A stretch of 64,000 nt of DNA from Streptomyces poonensis. Lineage in GTDB: Bacteria; Actinomycetota; Actinomycetes; Streptomycetales; Streptomycetaceae. Numbering within the stretch: the first letter of the stretch is position 1; the number at the start of each line of letters is the position of its first letter. The stretch is taken from NCBI RefSeq assembly GCF_014650915.1, contig NZ_BMVW01000006.1, positions 15,811-79,810 on the forward strand, given 5' to 3'. Positions 37,027 to 47,265 of the stretch are shown in pieces. The position numbers and the translations under genes are program-made. The notes beneath the pieces are model-generated. The model was not told the DNA's origin, ran no database searches, and saw nothing but the letters and a program-made list of their open reading frames with translations.

Positions 37027-38354
37027 CCGCCCAGGACGCCGAGGAACTGTATGTGAAGGAGGCGCTCGCGTTGGCCAACGACAGGTCCGGCCACGCCTCC
37101 TCCGCCCCGGCGCCCGCCTCCGGCGCCCCGCACGGGCCCGAGGGGGCCCGCCACGCGGCGACCCCCTGGCCGGAGGCCCGTACGCGCGCCGAACGCGCCG
37201 CCCGGACGGCGAGGCGCCGTACTCCGGTCACCGTCGCTCTCCACGACGCCCTCGGCCTGGTGCTCGCGGCCCCCCTCACCGCGCTCACGGACCTGCCGTC
37301 GTTCGACACCTCCGCCATGGACGGCTGGGCGGTGGCGGGGCCCGGCCCCTGGGCCGTACGAGACGAGGGCGTCCTGGCCGGACACGGGCGGCCGGCCCCC
37401 CTCACCGACGGCGAGGCCGCTCCCATCGCCACCGGGGCCCGCCTCCCCCCGGACACCACCGCCGTCCTGCGCAGCGAGCACGGCCGCACCGACGCGAGCG
37501 GCCGACTGCACGCCACCCGTGAGGTGAACCACGGGCAGGACATCCGGCCGCGCGCCCAGGAGTGCCGCACCGGCGATCAGCTCCTGCCGCTCGGCACACA
37601 GATCACACCGGCCGTGCTGGGGCTCGCCGCGGCCGCCGGTTACGACACGGTGGGAGTGATTCCCCGCCCGCGTGCCGAAGTGCTGGTCCTGGGTGACGAG
37701 TTGCTCACCGAGGGGCTCCCGCACGAGGGGCTGATCCGGGACGCGCTCGGCCCCATGCTGCCGTCCTGGCTGGAGGCGCTCGGCGCCGAGGTGACGGCGG
37801 TCCGCAGGCTCGGGGACGACGCCCACGCCCTGGAGGAGGCCCTGCGGAACTCCTCCGCCGAACTGATCGTCACGACGGGAGGCACCGCCGCGGGCCCGGT
37901 CGACCACGTCCACCCCACCCTGGCCCGGATCGGCGCCGAACTCCTCGTGGACGGGGTCAAGGTCCGTCCGGGCCACCCCATGCTCCTGGCGCGGACCGGG
38001 CGCAACCAGCACCTCGTCGGGCTCCCCGGGAACCCTCTGGCGGCCGTCTCCGGCCTGTTCACCCTCGCCGAGCCCCTGCTGCGCACCCTCGCGGGACGAG
38101 CCGCCCAGGAGCCGTACGCGCGGCCCGTGAAGGAGGCGGTGCACGGTCACCCGTGCGACACGCGGCTCGTCCCCGTGGTCCTGCGGGGCGACCGTGCGGT
38201 ACCGCTGCACTACAACGGCCCGGCCATGCTCCGCGGCATCGCGGCAGCGGTGGCCCTGGCCGTCGTACCGCCGGGCGGTGCACGCCCCGGAGAGGCACTG
38301 GAGCTGCTGGACCTGCCCTGGGCCACTACGGGGACGCAGGTGTGTTTCACGTGA
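37023..38354 (+). CDS. moeA: molybdopterin molybdenumtransferase MoeA
   Basis: It inserts molybdate into adenylylated molybdopterin. The 443 residues have the MoeA N-terminal signature PSFDTSAMDGWAV, the metal-site segment IATGARLPPDTTAV, and the MoCF-binding domain with TGGTAAGPVDHV and the LPGNPLAAVSGLF loop. A low-complexity Ala/Pro/Ser insert occupies about 22-50. The ATG overlaps the mobA stop (ATGA), so the two are one unit. A parS site covers the last codons. Confidence 0.93.
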   Translation: MTAQDAEELYVKEALALANDRSGHASSAPAPASGAPHGPEGARHAATPWPEARTRAERAARTARRRTPVTVALHDALGLVLAAPLTALTDLPSFDTSAMDGWAVAGPGPWAVRDEGVLAGHGRPAPLTDGEAAPIATGARLPPDTTAVLRSEHGRTDASGRLHATREVNHGQDIRPRAQECRTGDQLLPLGTQITPAVLGLAAAAGYDTVGVIPRPRAEVLVLGDELLTEGLPHEGLIRDALGPMLPSWLEALGAEVTAVRRLGDDAHALEEALRNSSAELIVTTGGTAAGPVDHVHPTLARIGAELLVDGVKVRPGHPMLLARTGRNQHLVGLPGNPLAAVSGLFTLAEPLLRTLAGRAAQEPYARPVKEAVHGHPCDTRLVPVVLRGDRAVPLHYNGPAMLRGIAAAVALAVVPPGGARPGEALELLDLPWATTGTQVCFT

Positions 38355-38357
38355 AAC
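38344..38357. promoter_or_regulatory. parS site 1, at the end of moeA
   Basis: GTTTCACGTGAAAC is the exact 14-bp ParB-binding palindrome of Streptomyces. It overlaps the last codons and stop of moeA. The second copy lies 59 bp downstream. Confidence 0.9.
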
Positions 38358-38402
38358 AAGGCAGGCGGAGGACCGTGGGGACCGCAGCGGGGACCAGGGA
38401 GC

Positions 38403-38416
38403 GTTTCACGTGAAAC
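38403..38416. promoter_or_regulatory. parS site 2, over the start codon of the channel gene
   Basis: A second exact GTTTCACGTGAAAC. The GTG start codon of the potassium-channel gene (38410-38412) lies inside the palindrome, so the parS sequence dictates the first codons (GTG AAA C). Confidence 0.9.
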
Positions 38417-39507
38417 TTCCGGGCCATGATGTGATCGCTCGGCAGGCGGACGAGCATCTCGTCACTCACCAGGTGAAACTGCCGAGACAGACGGTCGAGC
38501 GACCGATCCAGCAGGTCGTCAAACGAGTGGTGATGGCGCTGACCCTGCTGGTCGCGACTGCTTTCATCGTCTATGCCGACCGTGACGGCTACAACGACAA
38601 CTCGGACGGTGACGTCGACCTGCTCGACGCCTTCTACTACGCGACCGTCACCCTCTCCACCACCGGGTACGGCGACATCACCCCGGTCAGCGACGCCGCC
38701 CGGTTCGTGAACATCTTCGTCGTCACGCCCCTGCGCGTGCTGTTCCTGATCATCCTGGTCGGCACCACGCTCGAAGTCCTCACGGAACGCACACGTGAGG
38801 AATGGCGACAGAACCGCTGGAGGGCGGCTTTGAGGCAGCACACCGTCGTCGTCGGCTTCGGGACGAAGGGGCGGTCGGCGCTCCAGACCGTCCTGGCGTC
38901 GGGCCTGAAGAAGGAGCAGGTGGTCGTCGTCGACCCCAGCACGAAGGTGATCGAGGCGGCGACGGCCCACGGCTACGCCGGAGTGATCGGGGACGCCACC
39001 CGCAGCGACGTGCTGCTGCGGGCCGAGGTCCAGAAGGCGCGCCAAATCGTCATCGCCACCCAGCGGGACGACACCGCCGTCCTGGTCACGCTCACCGCCC
39101 GGCAGCTCAACCGCGGGGCGAAGATCGTGGCCGCGGTACGGGAGGAGGAGAACGCGCCGCTGCTCAAGCAGTCCGGCGCCGACGTGGTCATCACCAGCGC
39201 CAGCGCGGCCGGCCGGCTGCTCGGTCTCTCCGTCCTCAGTCCCGCCGCGGGCATGGTCATGGAGGACCTCATCCAGCAGGGCAGCGGTCTGGACATCGTC
39301 GAGCGGCCGGTCATAAAGGCCGAGGCGGGGCTCGGCGTACGGGACGTCGACGACCTCGTGGTGAGCGTCGTACGAGGGCACCGGGTGCTCGGGTACGACG
39401 ACCCGGCCATCGGCGAACTCCATCTGACGGACCGGCTCATCACCATCGTCCGGGCCACACCGAACACCAAGGTGGCCCCCGACATGCGGCCGCTGTCCCA
39501 CGAGTAG
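38410..39507 (+). CDS. two-TM potassium channel with RCK (TrkA-N) domain
   Basis: The 365 residues have TM1 at about 37-57, a pore helix with the K+ selectivity filter STTGYGDIT (about 83-91), TM2 at about 99-121, and a cytoplasmic RCK NAD-binding domain (VVVGFGTKGRSALQ, about 143) with a TrkA-C-like end. It should form a ligand-gated K+ channel of the MthK type. The GTG at 38410 has GGGAG eight bases upstream but lies within parS; an earlier in-frame start would overlap moeA. A strong terminator follows. Confidence 0.92.
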   Translation: MKLPGHDVIARQADEHLVTHQVKLPRQTVERPIQQVVKRVVMALTLLVATAFIVYADRDGYNDNSDGDVDLLDAFYYATVTLSTTGYGDITPVSDAARFVNIFVVTPLRVLFLIILVGTTLEVLTERTREEWRQNRWRAALRQHTVVVGFGTKGRSALQTVLASGLKKEQVVVVDPSTKVIEAATAHGYAGVIGDATRSDVLLRAEVQKARQIVIATQRDDTAVLVTLTARQLNRGAKIVAAVREEENAPLLKQSGADVVITSASAAGRLLGLSVLSPAAGMVMEDLIQQGSGLDIVERPVIKAEAGLGVRDVDDLVVSVVRGHRVLGYDDPAIGELHLTDRLITIVRATPNTKVAPDMRPLSHE

Positions 39508-39539
39508 CAAGCGGACTCCCGGCCCGCCGGTAGGCATGA

Positions 39540-39576
39540 CCGAGGGCGCCCACCCCCCGGCGGCGGGCGCCCTCGG
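39540..39576. terminator. terminator between channel and ABC genes
   Basis: CCGAGGGCGCCC (39540-39551) pairs with GGGCGCCCTCGG (39565-39576), 12 bp, with a 13-nt C-rich loop. It lies between convergent genes and can stop both. Confidence 0.8.
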
Positions 39577-39642
39577 CGCCTGTGACGGCCCTGACGCGCG
39601 GTGGCCGTACGGCGGTCGCTGACGACGGCCGTACGGCGCCCG

Positions 39643-40491
39643 CTACTTGCGGTTGTAGAGCCGCATCGTGACCGGGCCGAAGACCAGGACGAACACCGCC
39701 GTCCACCCCAGGGACCAGGCGACCGCCGCGGCCGGCCACTCACCGGCCATGAGTCCCCGGACCGCCGAGGCCAGATGCGTGACCGGGTTGTTGTTGACGA
39801 ACGCCTGGAGCCAGCCCGGCATCGTCCTCGGGTCGACGAAGACATTCGACAGGAACGTCAGCGGGAATATCACCATCATGCTGACGCCCATCACGGACTT
39901 CTCGGTGCGCAGCAGCAGCCCGAACATCGTCCAGACCCACGAGAACGCGAACGAGAAGACGATCAGCAGCGCGATGCCGGCGACCACGCCCCCGGCCCCG
40001 CCGTCCGGGCGGTATCCCAGGAGCAGGCCGACCGTCAGCATCACCACCGAGGCGATCGTGTAGCGCAGGGCATCACCCAGCAGATACCCGACCATCGTCG
40101 ACGGCCGCCAGATCGGCAGCGTACGGAACCGGTCGAAGACGCCCTTCTCGATGTCCGTGTTCACCGAGACACCCGTGTACATCGTGATCATCACGACCGA
40201 CATCACCAGGATGCCCGGCAGCAGGAACTGGAGGTACTCCGTCGGGGAACCGGCCAGGGCACCGCCGAACAGGTAGGTGTACATCAGCACCATCATGATC
40301 GGGAAGGCGGTGACGTCGAAGAGCTGCTCCGGCACATGCTTGATCTTGAGGATCGCCCGCCAGCCGAAGGTCAGCGACGCGGACAGGGCGCCGGGGCGCG
40401 GCGGCCGCTCCTCGGCGAGCAGCAGGGCGGCCAGCGACTCGGTGCTGACAGGGGCCGGTCCTTCGCCCTTGGCGGGAGTCACCGTGCTCAT
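39643..40491 (-). CDS. ABC-2 type exporter permease, DrrB-like
   Basis: The 282 residues form six membrane helices in the ABC-2 permease pattern; the family signature FPLTFLSNVFVDPRTMPGWL followed by FVNNNPVTHLASAVRGL is typical of daunorubicin-resistance DrrB relatives. It pairs with the ATPase gene, whose stop overlaps its ATG by 4 nt. The substrate is unknown; it may export a drug or lipid. Confidence 0.9.
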   Translation of the reverse strand: MSTVTPAKGEGPAPVSTESLAALLLAEERPPRPGALSASLTFGWRAILKIKHVPEQLFDVTAFPIMMVLMYTYLFGGALAGSPTEYLQFLLPGILVMSVVMITMYTGVSVNTDIEKGVFDRFRTLPIWRPSTMVGYLLGDALRYTIASVVMLTVGLLLGYRPDGGAGGVVAGIALLIVFSFAFSWVWTMFGLLLRTEKSVMGVSMMVIFPLTFLSNVFVDPRTMPGWLQAFVNNNPVTHLASAVRGLMAGEWPAAAVAWSLGWTAVFVLVFGPVTMRLYNRK

Positions 40492-41558
40492 GCGGCCACC
40501 CCCTCCTTCGTGTCGTCGTGCGGTCCAATGGTCTTGGTGTGCGGTCCGGTGGCCCCGTCGTGCGGTCCGGTGGTGTCCTGGGCTCCCGTGTCGTGCCCGG
40601 TGAGCGCGAGGAAGACCTCGTCCAGGCTGGGCTGGCCAAGGGAGAAGTTGTCGACGGTGATGCCGCTGCGGGCCAGTTCGGCGAGCGCGCGGGCCGCCTG
40701 CTCGGCCGCCCCCCGCCCGTTCGCCGCGCCCGCGCCGACCCGTGCCGTGAGGGCCACCGGATCGGGCTCCGGCTTCACCTCCGCGTCGAGCACCGTCCGC
40801 AGCACGACCTCGGCCTGCGGGCGCTGCGCCGGATCACGCAGCCTCAGATGTACCGACCCCGCGCCGACGGACGCCTTCAGCTCGCCCTTGGTGCCCTCCG
40901 CGATCACCTTGCCCCGGTCGATGACGGCGATCCGGGACGCGAGCTGGTCGGCCTCGTCCAGGTACTGCGTGGTCAGCAGGACGGTGGTGCCCTGGGCGAC
41001 CACCGCGCGCACGATGTCCCACACCTGGTTGCGGCTGCGCGGGTCGAGCCCGGTCGTCGGCTCGTCCAGGAAGAGCAGGTCGGGTGTGTTCAGGATGGAC
41101 GCGGCGATGTCGATACGCCGCCGCATGCCGCCGGAGTACTGCTTGACCTGCTTCCCCGCGGCCTCGCTCAGTCCGAAGGCCGCCAGGAGCTGGTCGCCGC
41201 GCTTCCGCGCCGCCGCCTTGCCGTGCCCGAGGAGGCGGCCGAGCAGCATCAGGTTCTCCGCGCCGGTCAGGTCCTCGTCCACGGACGCGTACTGACCGGT
41301 GAGGCTCACCCGGCCGCGTACCTCGTCCGCCTCCCGTACGACGTCGTGACCGAAGACCTGCGCCCGGCCGCCGTCCGGGCGCAGGAGGGTGGCGAGCATC
41401 TTCACGGTCGTCGTCTTGCCGGCGCCGTTGGGGCCGAGGACGCCGTACACCGTGCCGGCCGGCACGGCGAGGTCGACGCCGTCGACGGCCCGGGTCTCGC
41501 CGAACGTCTTCACCAGACCCGCGGTCTCGATCGCGAGGCCGGACGTCTGTCCGCTCAT
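40488..41558 (-). CDS. ABC transporter ATP-binding protein, DrrA-like
   Basis: The 356-residue ATPase of the exporter: Walker A GPNGAGKTT, Q-loop TGQYASVD, signature YSGGMRRRID, Walker B LLFLDEPTTGLD and the H-loop LLTTQYLDEAD are all present. A DrrA-specific C-terminal domain follows (about 230-310), then a low-complexity tail rich in His, Asp, Gly and Thr. It starts with ATG and precedes the permease gene. Confidence 0.92.
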   Translation of the reverse strand: MSGQTSGLAIETAGLVKTFGETRAVDGVDLAVPAGTVYGVLGPNGAGKTTTVKMLATLLRPDGGRAQVFGHDVVREADEVRGRVSLTGQYASVDEDLTGAENLMLLGRLLGHGKAAARKRGDQLLAAFGLSEAAGKQVKQYSGGMRRRIDIAASILNTPDLLFLDEPTTGLDPRSRNQVWDIVRAVVAQGTTVLLTTQYLDEADQLASRIAVIDRGKVIAEGTKGELKASVGAGSVHLRLRDPAQRPQAEVVLRTVLDAEVKPEPDPVALTARVGAGAANGRGAAEQAARALAELARSGITVDNFSLGQPSLDEVFLALTGHDTGAQDTTGPHDGATGPHTKTIGPHDDTKEGVAA

Positions 41559-41825
41559 GTTGTGCGTCCTTCCGCGTACGGGACCCCGGTGTACGGGGCT
41601 GCCGGCCCTCGTACGGGGTGGGAGCTACGGGCCCCGGTGTACAGGGCTGCGCAAAAGGAGACCGCCGGGAGCTCCGGAACTCATCGGTGCGTCGGTCGCC
41701 GTCTGCCGCCGTCGGTCTCCACGGTCCCTCGACTGAAGATCGGCCGCATCACGTGCGCGGCGCGGTGCCGCCCGCGCCGCGCACCTTCGCTCGGAGCGGA
41801 AGGCATGAGGAGTAGCGTCCCCTTC

Positions 41826-42806
41826 ATGTACGCGATCACGATTCCTGAACCCGGTGGGCCCGAGGCGCTGGTGTGGGCCGAGGTCCCGGATCCCGAGCCC
41901 GGCGAGGGCGAAGTGCTCATCGAGGTGGCGACGAGCGCGGTGAACCGCGCCGACATCATGCAGCGCCAGGGCTTCTACGACCCACCGCCCGGCGCCTCCC
42001 CGTACCCCGGCCTGGAGTGCTCCGGACGGATCGCCGAGCTGGGCCCCGGGGTCTCCGGATGGGCCGTCGGCGACGAGGTGTGCGCGTTGCTCTCGGGTGG
42101 CGGATACGCGGAGAAGGTCGCCGTTCCGGCCGGGCAGCTGCTGCCCGTGCCCGCGGGTCTCGAGGTCCGGCAGGCGGCCGCGCTCCCCGAGGTGACCTGC
42201 ACCGTCTGGTCGAACGTTTTCATGATCGCCCATCTCCGGCCCGGTGAGACGTTCCTCGTGCACGGCGGCTCCAGTGGCATCGGCACGATGGCGATCCAGC
42301 TCGCCAAGGCCGTCGGCGCGCGGGTCGCCGTCACGGCGGGCACCCAGGAGAAGCTGGACTACTGCGCCGGTCTGGGCGCGGACATCCTGATCAACTACCG
42401 CGAGCAGGACTTCGTCGAGGAGATCAAGCGGGCCACCGACGGTGCGGGCGCGGACGTCATCCTCGACAACATGGGCGCCAAGTACCTGGACCGCAACGTC
42501 CAGGCCCTCGCGGTCAACGGGCGCCTCGCCATCATCGGCATGCAGGGCGGGGTGAAGGGCGAGCTGAACATCGGTCTGCTGCTCGGCAAGCGCGGCGCGA
42601 TCAGCGCGACCTCCCTGCGGGCGCGACCGCTCGGCGAGAAGGCGACGATCGTGGCGGCGGTGCGCGAGCACGTGTGGCCGCTGATCGAGGGCGGGCACGT
42701 ACGTCCGGTCGTCGACCGCGAACTGCCGATGAGCGAGGCGGCACAGGCCCACCAGGTGCTGGAGGAGAGCGGACACGTCGGCAAGGTGCTGCTGGTGACG
42801 GAGTAG
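41826..42806 (+). CDS. NAD(P)H quinone oxidoreductase, zeta-crystallin/PIG3 type
   Basis: A zinc-independent medium-chain dehydrogenase of 326 residues. The N-terminal groES-like part has NRADIMQRQGFYDPPPG, the PIG3-type signature; the NADPH loop is HGGSSGIGTMAIQLAKAVGA. It likely reduces quinones with NADPH. ATG 41826 starts MYAITIPEPGG; an ATG about 22 nt earlier is an alternative. It stands alone. Confidence 0.9.
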   Translation: MYAITIPEPGGPEALVWAEVPDPEPGEGEVLIEVATSAVNRADIMQRQGFYDPPPGASPYPGLECSGRIAELGPGVSGWAVGDEVCALLSGGGYAEKVAVPAGQLLPVPAGLEVRQAAALPEVTCTVWSNVFMIAHLRPGETFLVHGGSSGIGTMAIQLAKAVGARVAVTAGTQEKLDYCAGLGADILINYREQDFVEEIKRATDGAGADVILDNMGAKYLDRNVQALAVNGRLAIIGMQGGVKGELNIGLLLGKRGAISATSLRARPLGEKATIVAAVREHVWPLIEGGHVRPVVDRELPMSEAAQAHQVLEESGHVGKVLLVTE

Positions 42807-42830
42807 GGGGCCGCGCCGGCCCGGGCCGCC

Positions 42831-43400
42831 TCACGAGCGGCGCAGGCGCAGGCCGGCGAAGGCGAGTCCCAGCCCGAGGCCGATGAGGATCAGACCGGTG
42901 CCGAGGGGCAGTACCCGCACCGCGGGCTCCTCGGCGGCGCCCGTCCGGGTGCCCCGCTCCCGGCCTCCGGGCGTCGCCTCGTCGGGCAGCGCGGCGTGGT
43001 GGGACGACTCGGGCGAGCGGACGGATTCCGGCTTCGCCGGATTCGCCGGCTCCGCGTGCGTCTCCTCGGCGGTCGCCGCGTCGGCGGCGCCGGCAGTCTC
43101 AGTCTCGGTGTCGGTGTCGGTGTCGGTGTCGGTGCCGGTGCCGGTCTTGGTGTCGGTGTCGGTGTCGATGTCGGTATCGGGGTCGGGGTCCTCCCGTCCG
43201 GGCCGTTCCCGCCCCTCGCCCGCGCGGCTTCCCGCACGGGACGCCTCTGCGGGCGGGGTCCGTTCAGCGGCTGCCGCGGACGGGGACGGGACGGCGCCCG
43301 CCGCCGTCACCAGCACCGAAAGGACGAGGCTCGCGAGCAGGTGCGGGCGGAGCCATCGCGGCGGGCGGAGCCGTCGCAGCACATATGACCGTGAGTTCAC
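42831..43400 (-). CDS. secreted or membrane protein with Asp-Thr repeat region
   Basis: The 189 residues have an N-terminal signal sequence (about 16-45, LLASLVLSVLVTAAGAVPSPSAAAA), a central repeat of Asp-Thr/Glu-Thr pairs (about 72-102), a mixed hydrophilic region, and a C-terminal hydrophobic helix ending in LRLRRS (about 163-189). The layout of signal, spacer, hydrophobic end and basic tail resembles a wall- or membrane-anchored surface protein. A perfect LPXTG or LAXTG motif is not present. The GTG start is at 43400. Function is unknown. Confidence 0.7.
   Translation of the reverse strand: MNSRSYVLRRLRPPRWLRPHLLASLVLSVLVTAAGAVPSPSAAAAERTPPAEASRAGSRAGEGRERPGREDPDPDTDIDTDTDTKTGTGTDTDTDTDTETETAGAADAATAEETHAEPANPAKPESVRSPESSHHAALPDEATPGGRERGTRTGAAEEPAVRVLPLGTGLILIGLGLGLAFAGLRLRRS
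43097..43190 (-). repeat. GACACC (Asp-Thr) coding microsatellite
   Basis: On the coding (-) strand, units of GACACC and close variants (GGCACC, GAGACT, GATACC) run for about 90 bases inside the secreted protein gene. Since each unit is 6 bp, copy-number changes would keep the frame and change only protein length. Confidence 0.8.
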
Positions 43401-43713
43401 GCCGGTTACCCCTCCCAGGGGCGAAGGGCGAAGGACGGTGCCGAAGGCCGCCGAAGGCGCGGACGACCGCGGGAGACAGCCCGTCAGCAGTCACTCAAGG
43501 CTCACACGCCACTCCGGCCGACGCATGCCGAGACCGTACGGACCTACGCCATGCGAGCGGTCCGCGCCGCGGGTCCGGGTCCCGAGATCCCCAGAACCGT
43601 CCCGGAACCGAACGTCCTCCCCCCGGAAGTGAACAAAACGCACGTACGCGGTGGATCACTCCCGTGCGGGGGCACCACGGTGATGAGGTGTACACGTGCG
43701 AGAGAATGGCGGC

Positions 43714-44265
43714 ATGGAGATGCCGAGGAACGAACGGTCGTCCGAGCAACCCCAGATCCTGGTCGTCGGCCAGGACGGCATGGCAATCGGCGGCGGCGGC
43801 GGTGGCGGCGGGGACGACGACTCCCGCGAGATCCCGGTGACGGAGCAGGTGGAGCAGCCCGCGAAGGTCATGCGCATCGGCAGCATGATCAAGCAGCTGC
43901 TGGAGGAGGTGCGGGCGGCACCCCTCGACGAGGCGAGCCGGGCCCGGCTGAAGGACATCCACGCCAGCTCGGTCAAGGAGCTGGAGGACGGCCTCGCCCC
44001 CGAGCTGGTCGAGGAGCTCGAGCGGCTCTCCCTGCCCTTCACGGACGAGGCGGTGCCCAGCGACGCGGAGCTGCGCATCGCGCAGGCCCAGCTGGTCGGC
44101 TGGCTGGAAGGGCTGTTCCACGGGATCCAGACCACGCTGTTCGCCCAGCAGATGGCCGCGCGGGCCCAGCTGGAGCAGATGCGCCGCGCCCTTCCGCCGG
44201 GCGTCGGCGGCGAGGGCCACGAGGACCCGCGTGCGGGTGGGCGCTCGGGCGGACCGTACCTCTAG
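43714..44265 (+). CDS. bpa: bacterial proteasome activator Bpa (PafE)
   Basis: An ATP-independent ring-shaped activator that opens the 20S proteasome for degradation of unfolded proteins. The 183 residues have a Gly-rich disordered N-terminus (GMAIGGGGGGGGDDD), the four-helix Bpa domain with MRIGSMIKQLLEEVRAAPL and LRIAQAQLVGWLEGLFHGI, and the C-terminal docking motif GPYL, a variant of the GQYL of the mycobacterial protein. ATG 43714 (MEMPRNERS) is preferred to the GTG at 43696. No proteasome subunit genes are in the window. Confidence 0.9.
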   Translation: MEMPRNERSSEQPQILVVGQDGMAIGGGGGGGGDDDSREIPVTEQVEQPAKVMRIGSMIKQLLEEVRAAPLDEASRARLKDIHASSVKELEDGLAPELVEELERLSLPFTDEAVPSDAELRIAQAQLVGWLEGLFHGIQTTLFAQQMAARAQLEQMRRALPPGVGGEGHEDPRAGGRSGGPYL

Positions 44266-44303
44266 TGACCTCTGGTGCGCCGGTGACGCGCCGCGCTGTG
44301 GAA

Positions 44304-44332
44304 GGGCCCGGCACCAGGGAGGTGCCGGGCCC
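44304..44332. terminator. terminator after bpa
   Basis: GGGCCCGGCACC (44304-44315) and GGTGCCGGGCCC (44321-44332) are perfect complements with a 5-nt loop. It lies 38 bp past the bpa stop and just beyond the end of the decayed kinase gene on the other strand. Confidence 0.88.
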
Positions 44333-44357
44333 TCCCACTCGAAGCTGTCCTACCGTT

Positions 44358-45199
44358 CTAGCGCGGCCCTGCACCGGTCATTCGTAGGATCGGAGAGGTC
44401 CGGGAGCTCGGGACGATGCTCGGTGCGGCGGTTCGGAACGACGACGCCACCCGCAGGCACTCGGCGCGCATCGCCTCGGCGCTCGGGAAGCGCTCGTCGG
44501 GGTTCTTCCGCAGCGCGCGGGTGACCAGCCGGCACAGCATGACGCCGACCGAGTACAGATCGGAGCACGCGCCGACACCGCGGCCGAGGGCCCGCTCCGG
44601 CGAGAGGTACTGCGGGGTGCCGACGACCACGCCGGTCTGTGTCATGGCGTGACGCCGGACTGCACGGCCCGGGCGATGCCGAAGTCCATGACCTCGACCA
44701 CACCGCGCTTGGTCACCATCACGTTGCCCGGCTCGATGTCGCGGTGGACCGGGCCCGACTCGTGACTGGACTCCAGCGTGGCCGGCACGTCCCCGGTGAT
44801 CCGCAGCGCCCTGTCGGCCGGCATCGCGCCGTGCTCCCGGACATCCGCGTCGAGCACCGGGACGAGCGGCCGGCCCTCGACGTACTCCATGACGATGTAC
44901 GGCGTCGGGACGCCGTCACCGTCGGACAGGATGTCCTCGCCGGTGTCGAAGACCGAGACGATGGTGGTGTGCGTGAGCTTCGCCACGGTCCGTGCCTCGC
45001 GGCGGAACCGCTCGCGGAACGCCTGCTCGCGTCCGAGCGTGCTGTGCGGTGCTCGATCGCGACCTGCCGGTCGGGCACCGAGTCGTACGCGAGGTGCACC
45101 GAGGCCATGCCGCCCCCACCGAGCGGAGCGCGCAGCTGAGGGCGGCCGCCGGTGAGCGCACGCCCCGGGTACCAGCCCCTGGACGCCGTCCTGGCTCAT
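44358..45199 (-). pseudogene. decayed Ser/Thr protein kinase gene
   Basis: Kinase sequence is spread over three frames. Starting at ATG 45199 (MSQDGVQG), the frame shifts near 45175 to give the glycine loop LGGGGMASVHLAYD, shifts again near 45050 to give FRERFRREARTVAKLTH to VMDFGIARAVQ, and stops at a TGA near 44642; the continuation MTQTGVVVGTPQYLSPE lies in another frame. The part after SDLYSVGVMLC jumps to LRKNPDERF, so about 40 codons of the C-lobe are missing. The ATP-site Lys is Glu (VAIE) and the loop reads HRDIEPGNV. With several lesions this is a dead gene. It is closest to the intact kinase at 45560. Confidence 0.85.
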
Positions 45200-45559
45200 C
45201 TGTCTGTGTCCCCCATCGGCGCGGGTGCGAGCTGCCGGTGTGGCGCCCGCGGTCGGCGATCCTCGTGATCTTCGCGCTCCTCCCGGCCAAGTCTGCCCGA
45301 GGGCACCGACACGTCAAGCGAGGTGCCCGTTCCGTGTCCGTAAGCGAAGGAAGCGTCGCGGAAGCGTTACAGCGGGGGTACGGCCGGCGCACATAATTTG
45401 CACGGCGGGGCCAGCTGAGGGTTGGATGGCCGGTCCCTTATCTGATTCCGTCTCGCATCCAAGTCGGACCGGTGCGTTGCGGGAAGGCTGTAGCGTGGCC
45501 CGACAGGAGACCGTAACAACCACCGCGCGGACCGCGGGCAGAAACGACGGCGAGGACTG
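45200..45559. other. 360-bp divergent region upstream of the intact kinase
   Basis: No gene is supported. It should contain the promoter of the kinase at 45560. Two 7-bp inverted pairs occur in interleaved order: TTGGATG (45422-45428) with CATCCAA (45456-45462), and CCGGTCC (45430-45436) with GGACCGG (45466-45472). Confidence 0.5.
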
Positions 45560-47149
<1,590 letters not shown>

Positions 47150-47265
47150 TCCGCATCGAGCAACACCTCACGCGCGCGTGCGGCCCGGAAACGGGCTCCA
47201 CGCGCGCGTGCCGTTCCGGGCCCACCGTGCACGAAGCGCGGGGCGCCGCGCCGTGCACGAACGGT

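Noticed and set aside
42831..42920. C-terminal LPLGTG as a sortase signal in the Asp-Thr repeat protein
   Set aside because: Class E and A sortases need LAXTG or LPXTG; here an extra residue separates Pro and Thr, so it does not fit, although the hydrophobic and basic tail does.
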